Shown here one piece after another: positions 32,550 through 43,474 of a DNA stretch of 64,000 nucleotides. Source of the DNA: Daedaleopsis sinensis (lineage: Eukaryota; Basidiomycota; Agaricomycetes; Polyporales; Polyporaceae); the NCBI GenBank assembly GCA_033807695.1, contig CM066302.1:3782001-3846000 (forward strand). Reading direction: 5' to 3'. The notes below the pieces were generated by a model. That model did not search any database. It worked only from the letters and a program-made list of their open reading frames with translations, and was not told the DNA's origin. How positions within the stretch are numbered: position 1 is the stretch's first letter; every line of letters begins with the position of its first letter. A program made the position numbers and the translations under genes.

Positions 32550-34040
32550 ATGGACACGGATGCCCTTGCCACTTCCTGGCATCTCCTCGAGATCACTGCC
32601 ATCGTCCAGTCAGTGCTATGTGCGCTGTTTGGTACGTGTTTATAACTTCTCTTCACTTATGACCGTACGATTCATCACATTTGACAGGCTTGTACTTTGC
32701 CCTGTTCATCCTGGCACTCTGGGCAAACTATGGCCGACGAGATCGTTCGTCCCGCCGACTCAGGGTTGTCACAATTGTCCTGTAAGTCCCTGTGTTTGAC
32801 CAGCACGATACCGATGACTGAGTACTGAAGTCTGGTGCAGCTTCGTCAACCTGTGCGCGCATTTCATCGCACGATCCCTTCAGTTCGCCCGCTCGCGAAT
32901 CATGGAGCCCTCCGACGACGAGTTCTTCAAATGGGGCATTCCTCTCCTCGTCATTGGAAAGTGAGTTCTTTCCTTCGGTACGCCGCAGTGTTCATTCTGA
33001 CCTTGGTAATCTAGTGTCACGACAACATTCGCGGTATGCGAGACATCTCTTGCCCAATTCATCAGCGTTAGTCTTAATGAGAATTGCAGGGCCTGTGCTC
33101 TGATGGGCTCGTCGCATGGCGGTTCTATGTCATCTTCGATCGGAAGAAATGGGCTCTATATATCCCCGGAACCTTCGTCATCATCAATGCTCGTGCGTTA
33201 TCTCCATAAACTTAATCCTTGTCTGTCCGTATGAAGCTCATGGCGAACACCAGTCCTTTGTTGGTCTGCAGACGCGCAGCACTTAGCTGCGTACACCCAC
33301 TACGATTTTTACGAGAGCACCCTCCTCGAAGTCACCCTGCAGATTACCGTCGCGTGGGGCTGGCTCATGTTCGTGATCAACACTATCCTCACGGGCGCGA
33401 TCATCACGAAGATTCTGTACGGGACTAATCCACTTGTGCTGCTCCACATGGTCCTCATCTTGTTTCTTTAGGATGACGGCCCGCGAATACGGCTCGGTCA
33501 ACAAATACGAAACCGCCATCCGGGCGTGTATCGAGTCCGCCCTCGTTACTTGGGTCGGCCTCCTTCTCTACGAGATATGCTCGCTCGCACCGAACGGACA
33601 CGTGGTGGTATGTCCAGCTCCCCATTCCACGATACATCAGCCTTCTAACCGCCCTTGGAAAATTCGCAGACCAACTACGACGTCGGATATGTGATGGCCT
33701 GCGTCATCCCTGTGTTCTTCGTACGTTCTCGCGTCCTGCCCGCCGACTCTCACACTAGACGATACTGACCGTGCGCATGATCCGCATCTTTCCTCCCCAG
33801 GGCATCTCGCAGTGCCTCATCGTCGTGCGCATCGCGCTCACGAACGAGTTCGGCGCGCAGAGGCACGCTACTACGAGCTCGTTCTTGCCGGACTCGCACT
33901 CGGGCGGCTCGCGCACGATCACATTCGCGCCGGCGCCGGGCGAGACGACCACGCACGACAGGTTCGACAAGAGCGAGTTCACCGAGGACCACCTGCTGGA
34001 GATAATGTCGCCCAGTCCCCGTGTGCACGTCGGCGCATGA
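32550..34040 (+). CDS. 7-transmembrane basidiomycete membrane protein
   Basis: Nine exons: 32550-32632, 32689-32781, 32841-32960, 33015-33033, 33090-33192, 33272-33416, 33472-33607, 33670-33720 and 33801-34040, all with GT-AG introns of 53-80 bp. The product is about 330 residues. Hydrophobic segments are LEITAIVQSVLCALFG, LYFALFILALWANY, VVTIVLFVNLCAHFI, IPLLVIGN, WALYIPGTFVIINA, VTLQITVAWGWLMFVINTIL, ALVTWVGLLLYEI and VGYVMACVIPVFFGISQCLIVVRIAL. LVAWRFYVIFDRKKW is the family-typical D/A-W-R-x-Y-x-I turn. The hydrophilic tail ends PRVHVGA. It probably belongs to the same broad basidiomycete 7TM group as the gene 2.5 kb upstream and may be a distant paralogue. The 19-bp exon 4 is the least certain. 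Confidence 0.82.
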
Positions 34041-35558
34041 TCGGTGCGGTGCTTGGTGTGCGTATGTATGCTATGCGAGTTCGTGCTTGAGCCTCGAGAG
34101 GTCTGTATACGGTACTTATTATGTTGAATTATATATTTATTCTCTAACGAGGTGTACTAAACGATCATCGGTACTCAGTACTTCTATCAGCGTGAGCGTG
34201 CAGGCATGATTGATGATCAACTGGCGAAGCATGCCTAGGTACAAGAAGCAACACCGCCACCTTGGCTGGAACTCTCTTTATTGGCTCCAACCGCGTTCGG
34301 GTCTCATAGTGAAGGACTGCGCGGAAGAGGCGTCCGGGACCGTGAATGACCTGCAGGCTGCAAGTGCATCCGTGCCCGAAGAAAAAGACGCAAGAGCCAG
34401 TACTTAAGCGGTCTCCTCTTCACCGGAGTTGTGCTGCAAGAGCCTGTAGATCGACTTGGATTATTGTGTGTGCGAGATGCGGACATCCGCAGATGCTCGT
34501 CTAGGCCGAGTACACGGTGTTCATGGGCGTAGTCGGCAAAGCATAGAGAAGTCGTCGACCCACTTGCAGAATTGAGGGCACGGTGGAGTCGGCATCGTGC
34601 GCATTGAGCGTGCGATATCACTATCGGACCAATTGCGAAGCACCATCGTCGGCGGGGTTATCATGGTCCGAGGGTGAGATGCCCGCGGATGCCCCAGCAC
34701 AGGGAGGGGCACGAGACGTCGAGGGCATATTAGACTGTGCACGCGCGGTGTCCGTACACCATCACTCCCAAACAGTGCCCATCGTTGTGAATGGCTCGAA
34801 TGACTGCATTCGTTGGTTTGGAAGTCGGTTAGATTCTCCCAGATAAGTACTGTGTTCGTACCGAGTCACAGGTTGGCAAAACACCGTGACCGCTCCGTGG
34901 CACTGGCAGTAACCACACCGAGTACGTCAAGCCAAAGTTTGATGGGCGCGGTACATACCATCGCAATCGGCTTGAACCGTTGTATGTAGAGCGGCTTTAA
35001 GGGAGTATGCATTCTAGCTTGGATGCAGGACTCTGAATAGCGTGTTATCAGGTAGTCGGACGATTTGAGGAGTTTTTGTGCGTCGTTCGCCCACGTGACC
35101 GTCTGGAAAGACTTCAACGCATCGGACTCCCAGCAATGCAAGGCTAGACTTGATGATTGTTTTACTGGAGGAAAAATCCTGGGCATGCAGACCGGTGTCA
35201 GATGAACTCGTCGCCGGATTATATCGCTCGTCAGTGGCAGTCACCGCAAAGTTGCGAAGAAGTCTCGAAGTGATCCGTCGACGAGACCTAGTCCGATTAT
35301 GAAGCGACGCATAGTCGGCGGGCGTAGGAGCAGAAGGAGAATGTACCGAGTCGATACTCCTTGCATCAACTTACCAAACATGCTCCAGCTGTGCGCCCAT
35401 TGCAGCGCCCTCGTAGAGCCGGTGACTTATCCAAATGCACGCTAGTAAAAATGTCTATCAGCACTCTGCAGGATCAGCTATGCAGGGCTCCGGCGACTCA
35501 CCGTTGGGCGGCATGTACGACACACATACAGTCTGGTAAGACTCAAACGGCGATGAAT
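34041..35558. other. intergenic region before the tandem amplification
   Basis: 1.5 kb with only short, unconvincing frames. No recognised product or repeat. Confidence 0.45.
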
Positions 35559-35789
35559 ATGCCGTGTACCCTCGACTTGAAGCAGCTCCGAGCGTCTTCG
35601 ATTCGAGTTGCCGTAGTGGTCACACAATTCGAGATCAGTGCGGGTTTCTATTAGTGTTACGTATACATCAGTATTATTCACCGGGTCCCAAACGATTCGA
35701 TGACAGCAAAACGAACTATGTATATGGGAGCATGCAGTACATCTCGGCGATAGCGGCCAAGATCCAAGAGGAGCGTATGGAGCGCCGGA

Positions 35790-36959
35790 TCACAAGAGCT
35801 CGAAGAAGTTCGGAAGCAGAGTCCACAACCTCTGCCTGTACGCGTTGATTTTGGCCACGATCGACGCCGCGCAGTCCTGGCAGACCTGATAGCGCGGATG
35901 CTGTGCGTTCACGGCAGCAAGGACGTCTCGCCACTCCTCGAGGGGCTCATGCGCGCGATGGATGGTCGTGCGCGCCAGGGGACTGAGAACCAGGGTCGAC
36001 CAGAGCTGCTGCGCGCCCGCCGAGCAGAAGTGCGGTGGGTTCGTGAGTACGACGTCGAGGGGCGGAGTCGAGGCGGAGTAGGATGCGTGCGAGGCACGGA
36101 GGCGTTCGACGCCGACCACAAGGCGTTCGATGTCCGCGACGGAGAGCGGGGCGAGGTGGTAGCCGAGCGCGGCGCCCCCGAACTGCCAGGTCGTGCGGCT
36201 GAGGGCGTAGAAGAGCGGGAAGAGCAGGGACGCGTCGTTGTACTTGCATTCGCGGAGGAGCGCGATCACGCTTCCCGGGTGGACGATGAGGTTCTCTTTC
36301 GGTGCTTGACGGGATCCTGCTGCTCCTGCTCCCGGTCCCGGTCCGTGTGCGGCGTTGAGGTTCGAAGGCCCGGCACCTCCCTGTCCCTGTCCCTGTCCCT
36401 GTCCCATCGCGGGTGCTTTACCTTTCCCAACGAGAGGTGCGGCAGCGAGAGTCGCACGTACTTGGTCTTCTCGCGCGTCGTGCTGGGCGAGAGACGCGGG
36501 CCACTGGGCGCGGATGCGGGCGACAATATCCTTGCATGGCCGGTCCACGTTGAACTTTGTGGCCATCCGGAGCAAGGTAGCGAGGGCGGGGAAGGTTTCG
36601 ACGGACAGTTCTTCGACATCGGTCCGTCTGACACGAGCGTGCGCGCGATGAAGGAATGTCGGGACGCGTTTCGGGGCGTTTCAGGAAGGGAACACTCACA
36701 GTCCGTCGTATAACACGTTTAGCAAAGCTTCCATGTCCTCGCGGGTGTCCTCCATGGTCAGCTGCGTGAGTCCGCGGAAGAGCTCGTCGGTGTTGTGCCG
36801 AAACAGATTCGCGAAGACCGGAGAGTGTTTGGAGAGCAGAGACTTGTGGACACAGAACAAAGTCCCGCCGGTGCGGAGGATGACATTCCCGTCGTCGAAG
36901 TACAGAGTTGGGGTGTGTGAATGAACGTATGGAGGGGACGCACGCAGCTCGCGGTCCAA
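35790..36959 (-). CDS. BTB/POZ-domain protein, unit 1
   Basis: Two visible exons: one ending at 36700 and 36627-35790, split by a 72-bp intron (GTGAGT...TGTCAG). The first has the BTB core LYFDDGNVILRTGGTLFCVH, KSLLSKHSPVFANLF and MEALLNVLYDGL. The junction gives DGLRTDVEELSVETFPALA, then LLRMATKFNVD, usual for basidiomycete BTB proteins. A GQGQGQGQGG linker follows, then a conserved C-terminal region (ALSRTTWQFGGAALGYHLAPL, CQDCAASIVAKIN) ending LLPNFFELL. BTB domains dimerise and often act as adaptors for Cullin-3 ligases or in transcription; the partner is unknown. The coding start is unresolved: in frame there is only a TTG near 36959, and a CAG acceptor just upstream suggests an undetected 5' exon. 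Confidence 0.85.
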
Positions 36960-37499
36960 AGGCTGCCGTCATCGTCCACCTTCTCCTGGCCGTCTCCCAC
37001 ATCGAACGCCGGCAGCGATCGCTCCACCGAGGGCCGGCAGCTGTCAGAGGGCAGAGGGCGGGCGCAGAGGGCGGCGGCGGACGGCGACGAGCACTCGCAC
37101 TCGCTCTCCGTGTCCACGGGCGGCTGCAGACGACGCGGCGGTGGCTGTGCTGCTGCTCCCGCGCCTGTCAGTGGGCTGGGCGCTGGCTCTCCTCTGCTCT
37201 CTCCGTCACTGTCCGCTGCCTGCCTCGGCCCCGGCTGTCCCCTGCGAGACGCGCAGACACGCAGACACGCCTCTGGAATCGTCTGACTCTGGTTGTGTTC
37301 TAGGCAGTAAACTGGACGGCTTTCTAGGCTGTGAACTGGGCAGGGTGCTAGGCAACAAGCTGAACTGGGTGCTGCTCTCTGGGTGCTCTCTCGGGCTCTC
37401 TGGCTCGACTCGCGCATACAGTCTACACTCTGGTAAGTCTATCTACGGTACACACAGCAGAGTCTACTCTACTGCCCTCCCCCTCGCTCCCCCGTCGTT

Positions 37500-40330
37500 T
37501 CCGCCATAGACACTTCGCTCAAGACAAAGGTAAGTATCCGCGATTCAGACAAGTCCTCAACATACTCACCTTCGCATTTCCCCACATCAGGCACATCTTG
37601 ATCTTCGCATTTGCGCCTTCTACGTCTCAGAAACCGACACGCACCTTGTTGCCGCCGGAAACACGCCCATCCGTCCTCTACAGCCTCCCTCTCGTCGACC
37701 CACGTCCCCCGGCGGCCCCAGTGCTGTGTCCACCCCTCGCCGTCCCAAATCATTGATGGTAAGTCACGGCGATCCGGATTATTCATGCAGCGTATTCACC
37801 CTTTCAACAGCTTCTCTCCGCTACCAACAGACCCATGCCGCGCCCTTTGCCGTCGCCCCATTCGCTCCTGATGGCACAGAACTCACCGGAAATCGCAGTT
37901 CCATCCGCCACACCCGCCAGCAGCACGACCAGAGTCGTTCCCAGACTGCAGCCAACGCCGCTCGCAGGACCTGTCCCACGCCGTCCGCACTCGCCAGCAG
38001 CCTGCGACGCCATCGTCACAACGTGAGCCAGCTTCTGATATAGCTTCCGAGCGATGTACTCACCTTGCCAGTGCATAGCGGCACGACCAACCACTTCAGA
38101 GCGCCCCCGATTCCCGCCGAAGACTCCCCCGGAACAACACGCCTCGCATCGACGTCCGAGACCGCCGCCACCCGTCCGCACTCGCCAGCCCGCGACGCGA
38201 TCGCGATCGCACTCGTGCTGAGTCCCTGGAAATGCGAAGGTGAGTTAACTGTGGAGAGATCTCCCGGGCGTGATACTCATCTTCTGACTGCGCAGCATAT
38301 GCGTATCCTGCCACAACCGGCCGTCCGGGACCCTCAGAACGCAGTGCGCCCGCCCGAGGCAGTCGTCGGCACGACCACCACGTCCCAGGATGGCGCTCCG
38401 ACGCGTCCCCGTCCGCGTTCTTGACCCGAAGCCCGTCGACTCCCCCGGGGCAACGCCGCTCGTCGTCCGCCGTCCGAGAAGCTGTCAGCCGGACGTACTC
38501 GCCGACGACGCGTGTTGTCCTGAACATGCAAAAGTAAGCTGCCATCTGAAGGGGTATTCGAGCGATGCACTCACCTTCTAACTGCACAGCGACGAGGGCG
38601 GCGCGTCCGGGACCCTCAGAGCGGACTGCGCCCGCCCGACCCCAGTGTCAGCGCGATCCCGCGACGACGTCCCATGTCAGAAATGGCATAGCCGGAACGC
38701 CGACGGTGGGAGAAGTCGCGCACCTCGCCGCCGGTGGATCTGACATTGTCAGATTCACTCCGAACGGCCCGCCCCACGACGTGGCTCGCCGACAGGCGCG
38801 GCTCCGTTCGCTCCCGCCGTCGGGCGAGGCGCGTGAGGCGCGCACGCGAGTTCCGCCTCGTCCGAGCGGAGACGAGCGTAGGCGCGACAGTGACGTCACA
38901 TGACGCGGTCCCGACGACGATCGTCCGCCATCCATCCTGTTGCAAACAAGGTCAGCGAGCGCCGTATCATCAATTGCCATGTGCTTACCTCCGAAGCGAC
39001 ACAGGCGGTCCACCGCGGAAGGAGCCGTTTGGGCGACGACATAGGTGCGCCCGCCGCCGGATATGACCTCTGACATTGTCAGATTCTCTCCGGACGGCGC
39101 GTCCCGCGGCGTGGCTCGCCGACAAGACTAGCCGCCGTCCGACGCCATCCGCTGAGGGGCACAGAGGGTGCGGGAGTGCGAGCCGCGAGTTCCGCGTCGG
39201 GCCGCGTCGTCCGAGTCGAGTGACAACGTGAGTGTCCGCCGGGGACGTCGCAGGACGACGCCCTGACGACGATCTCCCGCAGTCCATCTACAGCAGACAA
39301 GGTGGGTGAATCAGGGACGTTTACGTGTATGAAGCAGCTTGTACTTACCTAGAAGCAACACACGCGGTCCTCTGCAGGAGAAGTCCTTTCGGAGACGACG
39401 TGGTGCGCTCCGGGCTGTCGTGGTGCGCTAGCGGGAGCGCGCCGCCGTTCGCACTCCTCCGCATGGACACCGCCATCCTGTGAGAGGCCTCGGAGGCGCG
39501 AGTCCCGTGCACTATCACGTCGTCCAGCCCGAGCCGAGTCGGGACGTGAACGTTGACGCGACGAGGTCGCAGGACGGCGCCGACGACGGTCTTCCGCAGT
39601 CCACTATAATGCAAGCAAGGTAAGTGAGTCGGTGATCTCTCGCATGCATGATCAAGCGACTCGGATGCTCACCTTGAAGGCGACTCAAGCGGTTCCCCGT
39701 GGAAGAACTCGTCTCGGCGACGGACACGCCAGAACCGCTCCCCTTGGACTGTCCCCCGCCGGCAAGCGCGCGGCGCTGTTCACAGCGTGAACGCTGCCGT
39801 CCGGTGAGGTGGTCCGGGACTCGGGCACGCGAGTTGTTCGCAACGCACGCACGCCCTATCGCGTTGTCCGAGACGGAGTCAGCACGTGTACTTTAGGTAG
39901 GTCGTGAGATGTTTAACGTACGTTTGACGTGGAATAGAAGTTCGCGAGCTCCGTACGGCTTAACGGCGGACGCGTCGTCGATGTTGCTGCCGTCGCGGGA
40001 GCATCCAAGCGTGTGCTGTCGAACTTCTCAAGGTCAGTCTCAGACACGAAAGGACGCGAACACTGCGTCGTACCTGCGTGTGAGGGCTCGCGTCGCACCG
40101 AATGCAGGTAAGAGGGCGGCTCGTTGACTCGCATCGAGGGCTGCCAGCTGCACATCGGCACAGCGAGTGAGTCACGGTCCGACTCGATGGTAGACGGATG
40201 GTACTCACTGTGTAGATGGCGGGGCAGGTCGACAGGACGCGACGGGGAGGATGGCATGGACGCGTGGTGCGGCGACGGAGCAGGGGATCGGGCGAGAGTG
40301 GGGGGAGGAGGATGGGGGAGGAGGAGAAGG
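37500..40330. other. intron-punctuated GC-rich array, unit 1
   Basis: About ten GC-rich blocks of 200-330 bp are separated by 50-80 bp AT-richer spacers that begin like plus-strand donors (GGTAAGT at 37528 and 39616, AAGGTGAGT near 38237, AAGGTCAGCG near 38949) and end CAG or TAG. Most spacers also contain CTCACCTT or CTTACCT, which on the minus strand is a donor (AAGGTGAGT). CGAGCGATG-ACTCACCTT occurs near 38050 and 38560. No spliced frame on either strand gives a recognisable protein, so this may be a non-coding or decayed multi-exon gene. Confidence 0.55.
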
Positions 40331-40392
40331 TGAGTGGACCGGCGAGCGACGCGTCTCGCCGCCTGCACACGGATGTCCCCGACACTGATCGG

Positions 40393-41280
40393 TATGAGGC
40401 GCCGTTTGCTGATTTATTAGTTCCCATACTTATGTTACACCGCCACATACACACTTGTTAACGGCGCACTTGTTTCGACGAACGCACACACATACATGTT
40501 TCTCCGGGTGGATATCGAGTGCTAAACCGGCCAGAAACTGTACCTACAATCTCTAGTACCTCTCTTAGGACCTATCTCATTGTATAATAGACCTGAATGT
40601 ATCAGTAAGGTGCATAAATGTCGCATAGATGGCCCGGGATGTCCGCTTATATAATCTTTGGTAGGCGCTCCACGGCGCTTCCCGCGAGCGACTAAATGCT
40701 AGTATACTTAAGTACTTCAAGTTTGGCCTTAGAGTCCGTACTGATGCATAAGTACTGATGATCTATTAAGTACACTAGGGCTTCAAACGAGTCTCACAGG
40801 GCTATTTATACTAGAAGTACTTAGAACTTATGTCAGTTCAAATCTTACCACTAAGTACTTACTCAGTAAGCCCATCGTTGGAGTGCTTATTCCAAGTAGT
40901 CAAGCTGAGGAGTACTAAGAAGAGTTACAAGGCCTAACTATAACTCGGGGGGCTTCAACTCAACAAGAACTACCAATCTCTTCCGCTCTACTGAGCGCCT
41001 ACAGGAGGCAGATATATTACATAAGCTGGGTGTTTACTTATCGTCGAGATGGATTTAATTCAAATACTAATGCAATCACGCCTTTTGGAGCTACGCGGGG
41101 TCATCAGAGACCTACTAGAGGTCATAGATATATTTTGCGCCCGTCATACACTGGAGAGTCAGCTGAAGACAACATATGTGTGTGTGCGTCGGTCGAAACA
41201 AGTGCGCCGTTAACAAATGTGTATGTGGCGGTGTCACATAAGTATAGGGAAATAAATAAATCGGCAAACGGCGCTTCATA
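40393..41280. mobile_element. 888-bp inverted-repeat element, unit 1
   Basis: The ends share about 110 bp of inverted repeat starting TATGA(G/A)GCGCCGTTTGC, at roughly 85-90% identity, around an AT-rich core. GATCGG flanks both sides (40387-40392 and 41281-41286). The adjacent tandem repeat supplies an empty site: ACTGATCGGTGTCTCG at 41617. There is no coding capacity. The 6-bp duplication and long repeats do not point clearly to one superfamily. Confidence 0.82.
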
Positions 41281-41830
41281 GATCGGTCTCTTGAATCTCC
41301 AGATACGAACACGCTGTGCCGAGGGGCCCCCGCACCCTCGTTCTTCTTGCGCATGGGAAACTCCGCGCCCTCATCGAGCTCAAGTCGCTTCGTGTGCTCG
41401 AGCGCTCCGCGCGTGCACGGCTCATGCACGCTCTCCGCCGCCGCACCGACTCCCGGCCGGCACGTACAACATGGCCCAGTGCGCAGGGACGTTTGTGCGA
41501 TCAGGGGACTTGGCAAGAGTGGGGGGAGAAGGGGGAGTGGGGGCAGAAGGGGGAGGGAGGAGGTGAGTGGACCGGCGAGCCACACATCTCGCCGCCTGCA
41601 TACCGATGTCCCCGAAACTGATCGGTGTCTCGAATCTCCAGATACGAACGTGTTGTGCCGAGCCCCCGCGCCCCCGCACTTTCTGCGCATGGGAAACTCC
41701 GCGCCCTCATCGAGCTCAAGTCGCTACGTGCGCTCGAGCGCTCCGCGCGTGCATAGCTCTCCGCCGCCGCTCAGCGACCGCACCGACTCCCGGCAGGCAC
41801 GTACAATATAGCCCAGTGCTCAGGGATGTT
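41281..41830. repeat. 339-bp tandem repeat, unit 1
   Basis: GATCGGT(C/G)TCT(T)GAATCTCCAG begins at 41281 and again at 41620, with downstream sequence (CGCATGGGAAACTCC, GAGCTCAAGTCGCT) matching. A third, partial copy lies left of the 888-bp element (about 40255-40392). Confidence 0.75.
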
Positions 41831-42339
41831 CGTGCGACCGACGCCGCCGAGCGGAAGCATCGCGCGGAGCGTCGGCGACACGTGAAAGAGACATTCTTGA
41901 AGCTCCATCGGGTCACGGCCGTGTGATGTCCATCATCGAGAGTAATGTCCGGCGTGGAGCAGAGCATCATGACCGGGGTATCCAGCTGTCGCAATCTGCA
42001 AAACGACTGCCTGGAGGCATGCATGGCACTCTAGAATACTCGACCACAGTTCTAGTTGTATCATTGTGTACTTGTACGTACCTCAATACACCTTTGCTTT
42101 CACTTTCAATACAGGATAGTGTCCAGACCTGAATGGATGGCGGCGTGCAGCGAGCTCGAAGAGCTTCTAGACTTCGCCGCATCGGAGCACAGCTCCCGCC
42201 TACCTCGCATTGACGTGCGAAAGACACGCCTGCTCGAGCGGTCTCCGAGTCTGCCGAGGGGGTGCTGCGGCATTCTTCCTGGCCCTGCAGACCCTGTGGC
42301 TGACAGTGTGAACTCCGAGTCTCTCTCGGATGTCGGTGA

Positions 42340-42540
42340 TTCCAAACCTTCGCCTTTGAGTGCATCAGGGAAAAAAAACATAACTCGAGTGCTCTCGCGA
42401 GACTCGCGAGACGGGATAGTCCCCGACACAAGTCCCCCTTTCGCTAGTACCCGATAGCCGCCCCTAGCTTCTCTCGAGCACCCGATAGCCGCCCCTAGCC
42501 TCTCGCGAGCACTCCCGAGACCTCGATAGTTGTGCTTGGT
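42340..42540. repeat. CGCGAGA palindromes and short GC repeats
   Basis: Contains A8 (around 42371), TCTCGCGAGACTCGCGAGA and repeated CCCGATAGCCGCCCCTAGC. The same block recurs at about 54195-54395 in unit 2. Function is unknown. Confidence 0.55.
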
Positions 42541-42867
42541 GAGTTTAGATATCATAATAGCACCTATATTCTAGAATACAATATCACACGGCTGCAGCAC
42601 CTGCATCGTATGACGAGAAAAAAGCTCATATTACTACATTAGAATACAGTACATAACATACATAATAGCAACTCGGGTCGCACTATCTACATACGGTGCC
42701 CTACATCTGCCCGGCAAAGCAGCACGCGAAGGACGCACCCCAACGTTGTCGCCCCCAAAGTCGGAGGACGCGCTTGCACTGCCGGTGGCGCCAAAACTGG
42801 GGGAGGGACGCTGCTCGCTCTGTGTCGTACTTAACGACGAGCTCCACAGGAAGTTCCTTGAGCGCCG

Positions 42868-43474
42868 CCACACGCGATGGAACTCCTGCCACTTCGTGGG
42901 CGTGTTCGTCGTGCTCACCGTCTGCAAAAACAGGAAACTGTTCATGTGTTTTGCGGGGTAAGTCGAACCTACGAAGATGCGTCGAGTAGTCAGCCAATGA
43001 GAAGATGGGCGTGAAGGGGGAGGGCAAGGAGCACGTACGAGGTGTAGACCGTGCGCCGGAACACATTGCCGAGGTTGGATGTCAAAGCTGGTGAAGCTGT
43101 TCCGGTTGAGCATGTGGTACTGGTATGTGTGATGCTCTTGACGGCGCTGTCCACCACGATCTGGGTTACGAGCGGGAAGGTCAGGTCGAGCGGGTGGACG
43201 TAGTAATCCTACCCGCTGCACACGTTGTCAGCATCGAGGCCCAGGCCCGCACGACGGCGCGTGAGACGACGTACCCGAACGTGAACAAGAGGTTCATGGC
43301 CGCTGTGCATGGGACGAGCCACATGTCCCCAACGGGATCGAACTTGGCCCTGGGAACACTCCTGTAGATCGCATCCACGGCTGAGGGCAGCAGGAGCAGG
43401 AACGAACAGTCCAATGTGAGGCGTAGATCTACGTGAGCTGTGGCACGGCCGTCACATTCGTGAACGGCGCACAT
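42868..43474 (-). pseudogene. pepsin-like (A1) aspartic protease pseudogene, unit 1
   Basis: Pieces of an A1 peptidase C-terminal lobe appear in order but in different frames: LLLLPSAVDAIYRSVP, FDPVGDMWLVPC, MNLLFTFG, then YVHPLDLTFPLVTQIVVD, QYHMLNRNSFTSFDI, LGNVFRRTVYTS and LQTVSTTNTPTKWQEF. In fungal secreted aspartic proteases these follow the second active-site Asp-Thr-Gly; here that place reads LDCSF, so the catalytic motif is gone. At least three frame changes are needed, and I found no N-terminal lobe. A short intron may remain near 43035-42962. This is a decayed copy of a secreted protease gene. Confidence 0.7.

Noticed and set aside
35898..36713. 271-codon plus-strand frame (and its counterparts at 47767 and 59587)
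   Set aside because: It lies opposite the BTB gene coding exons and arises from their GC-rich codon bias.
42634..43221. 195-codon minus-strand frame as a gene (also 54489-55076)
   Set aside because: It stitches through pieces of a frameshifted aspartic protease in changing frames and ends in low-complexity sequence.
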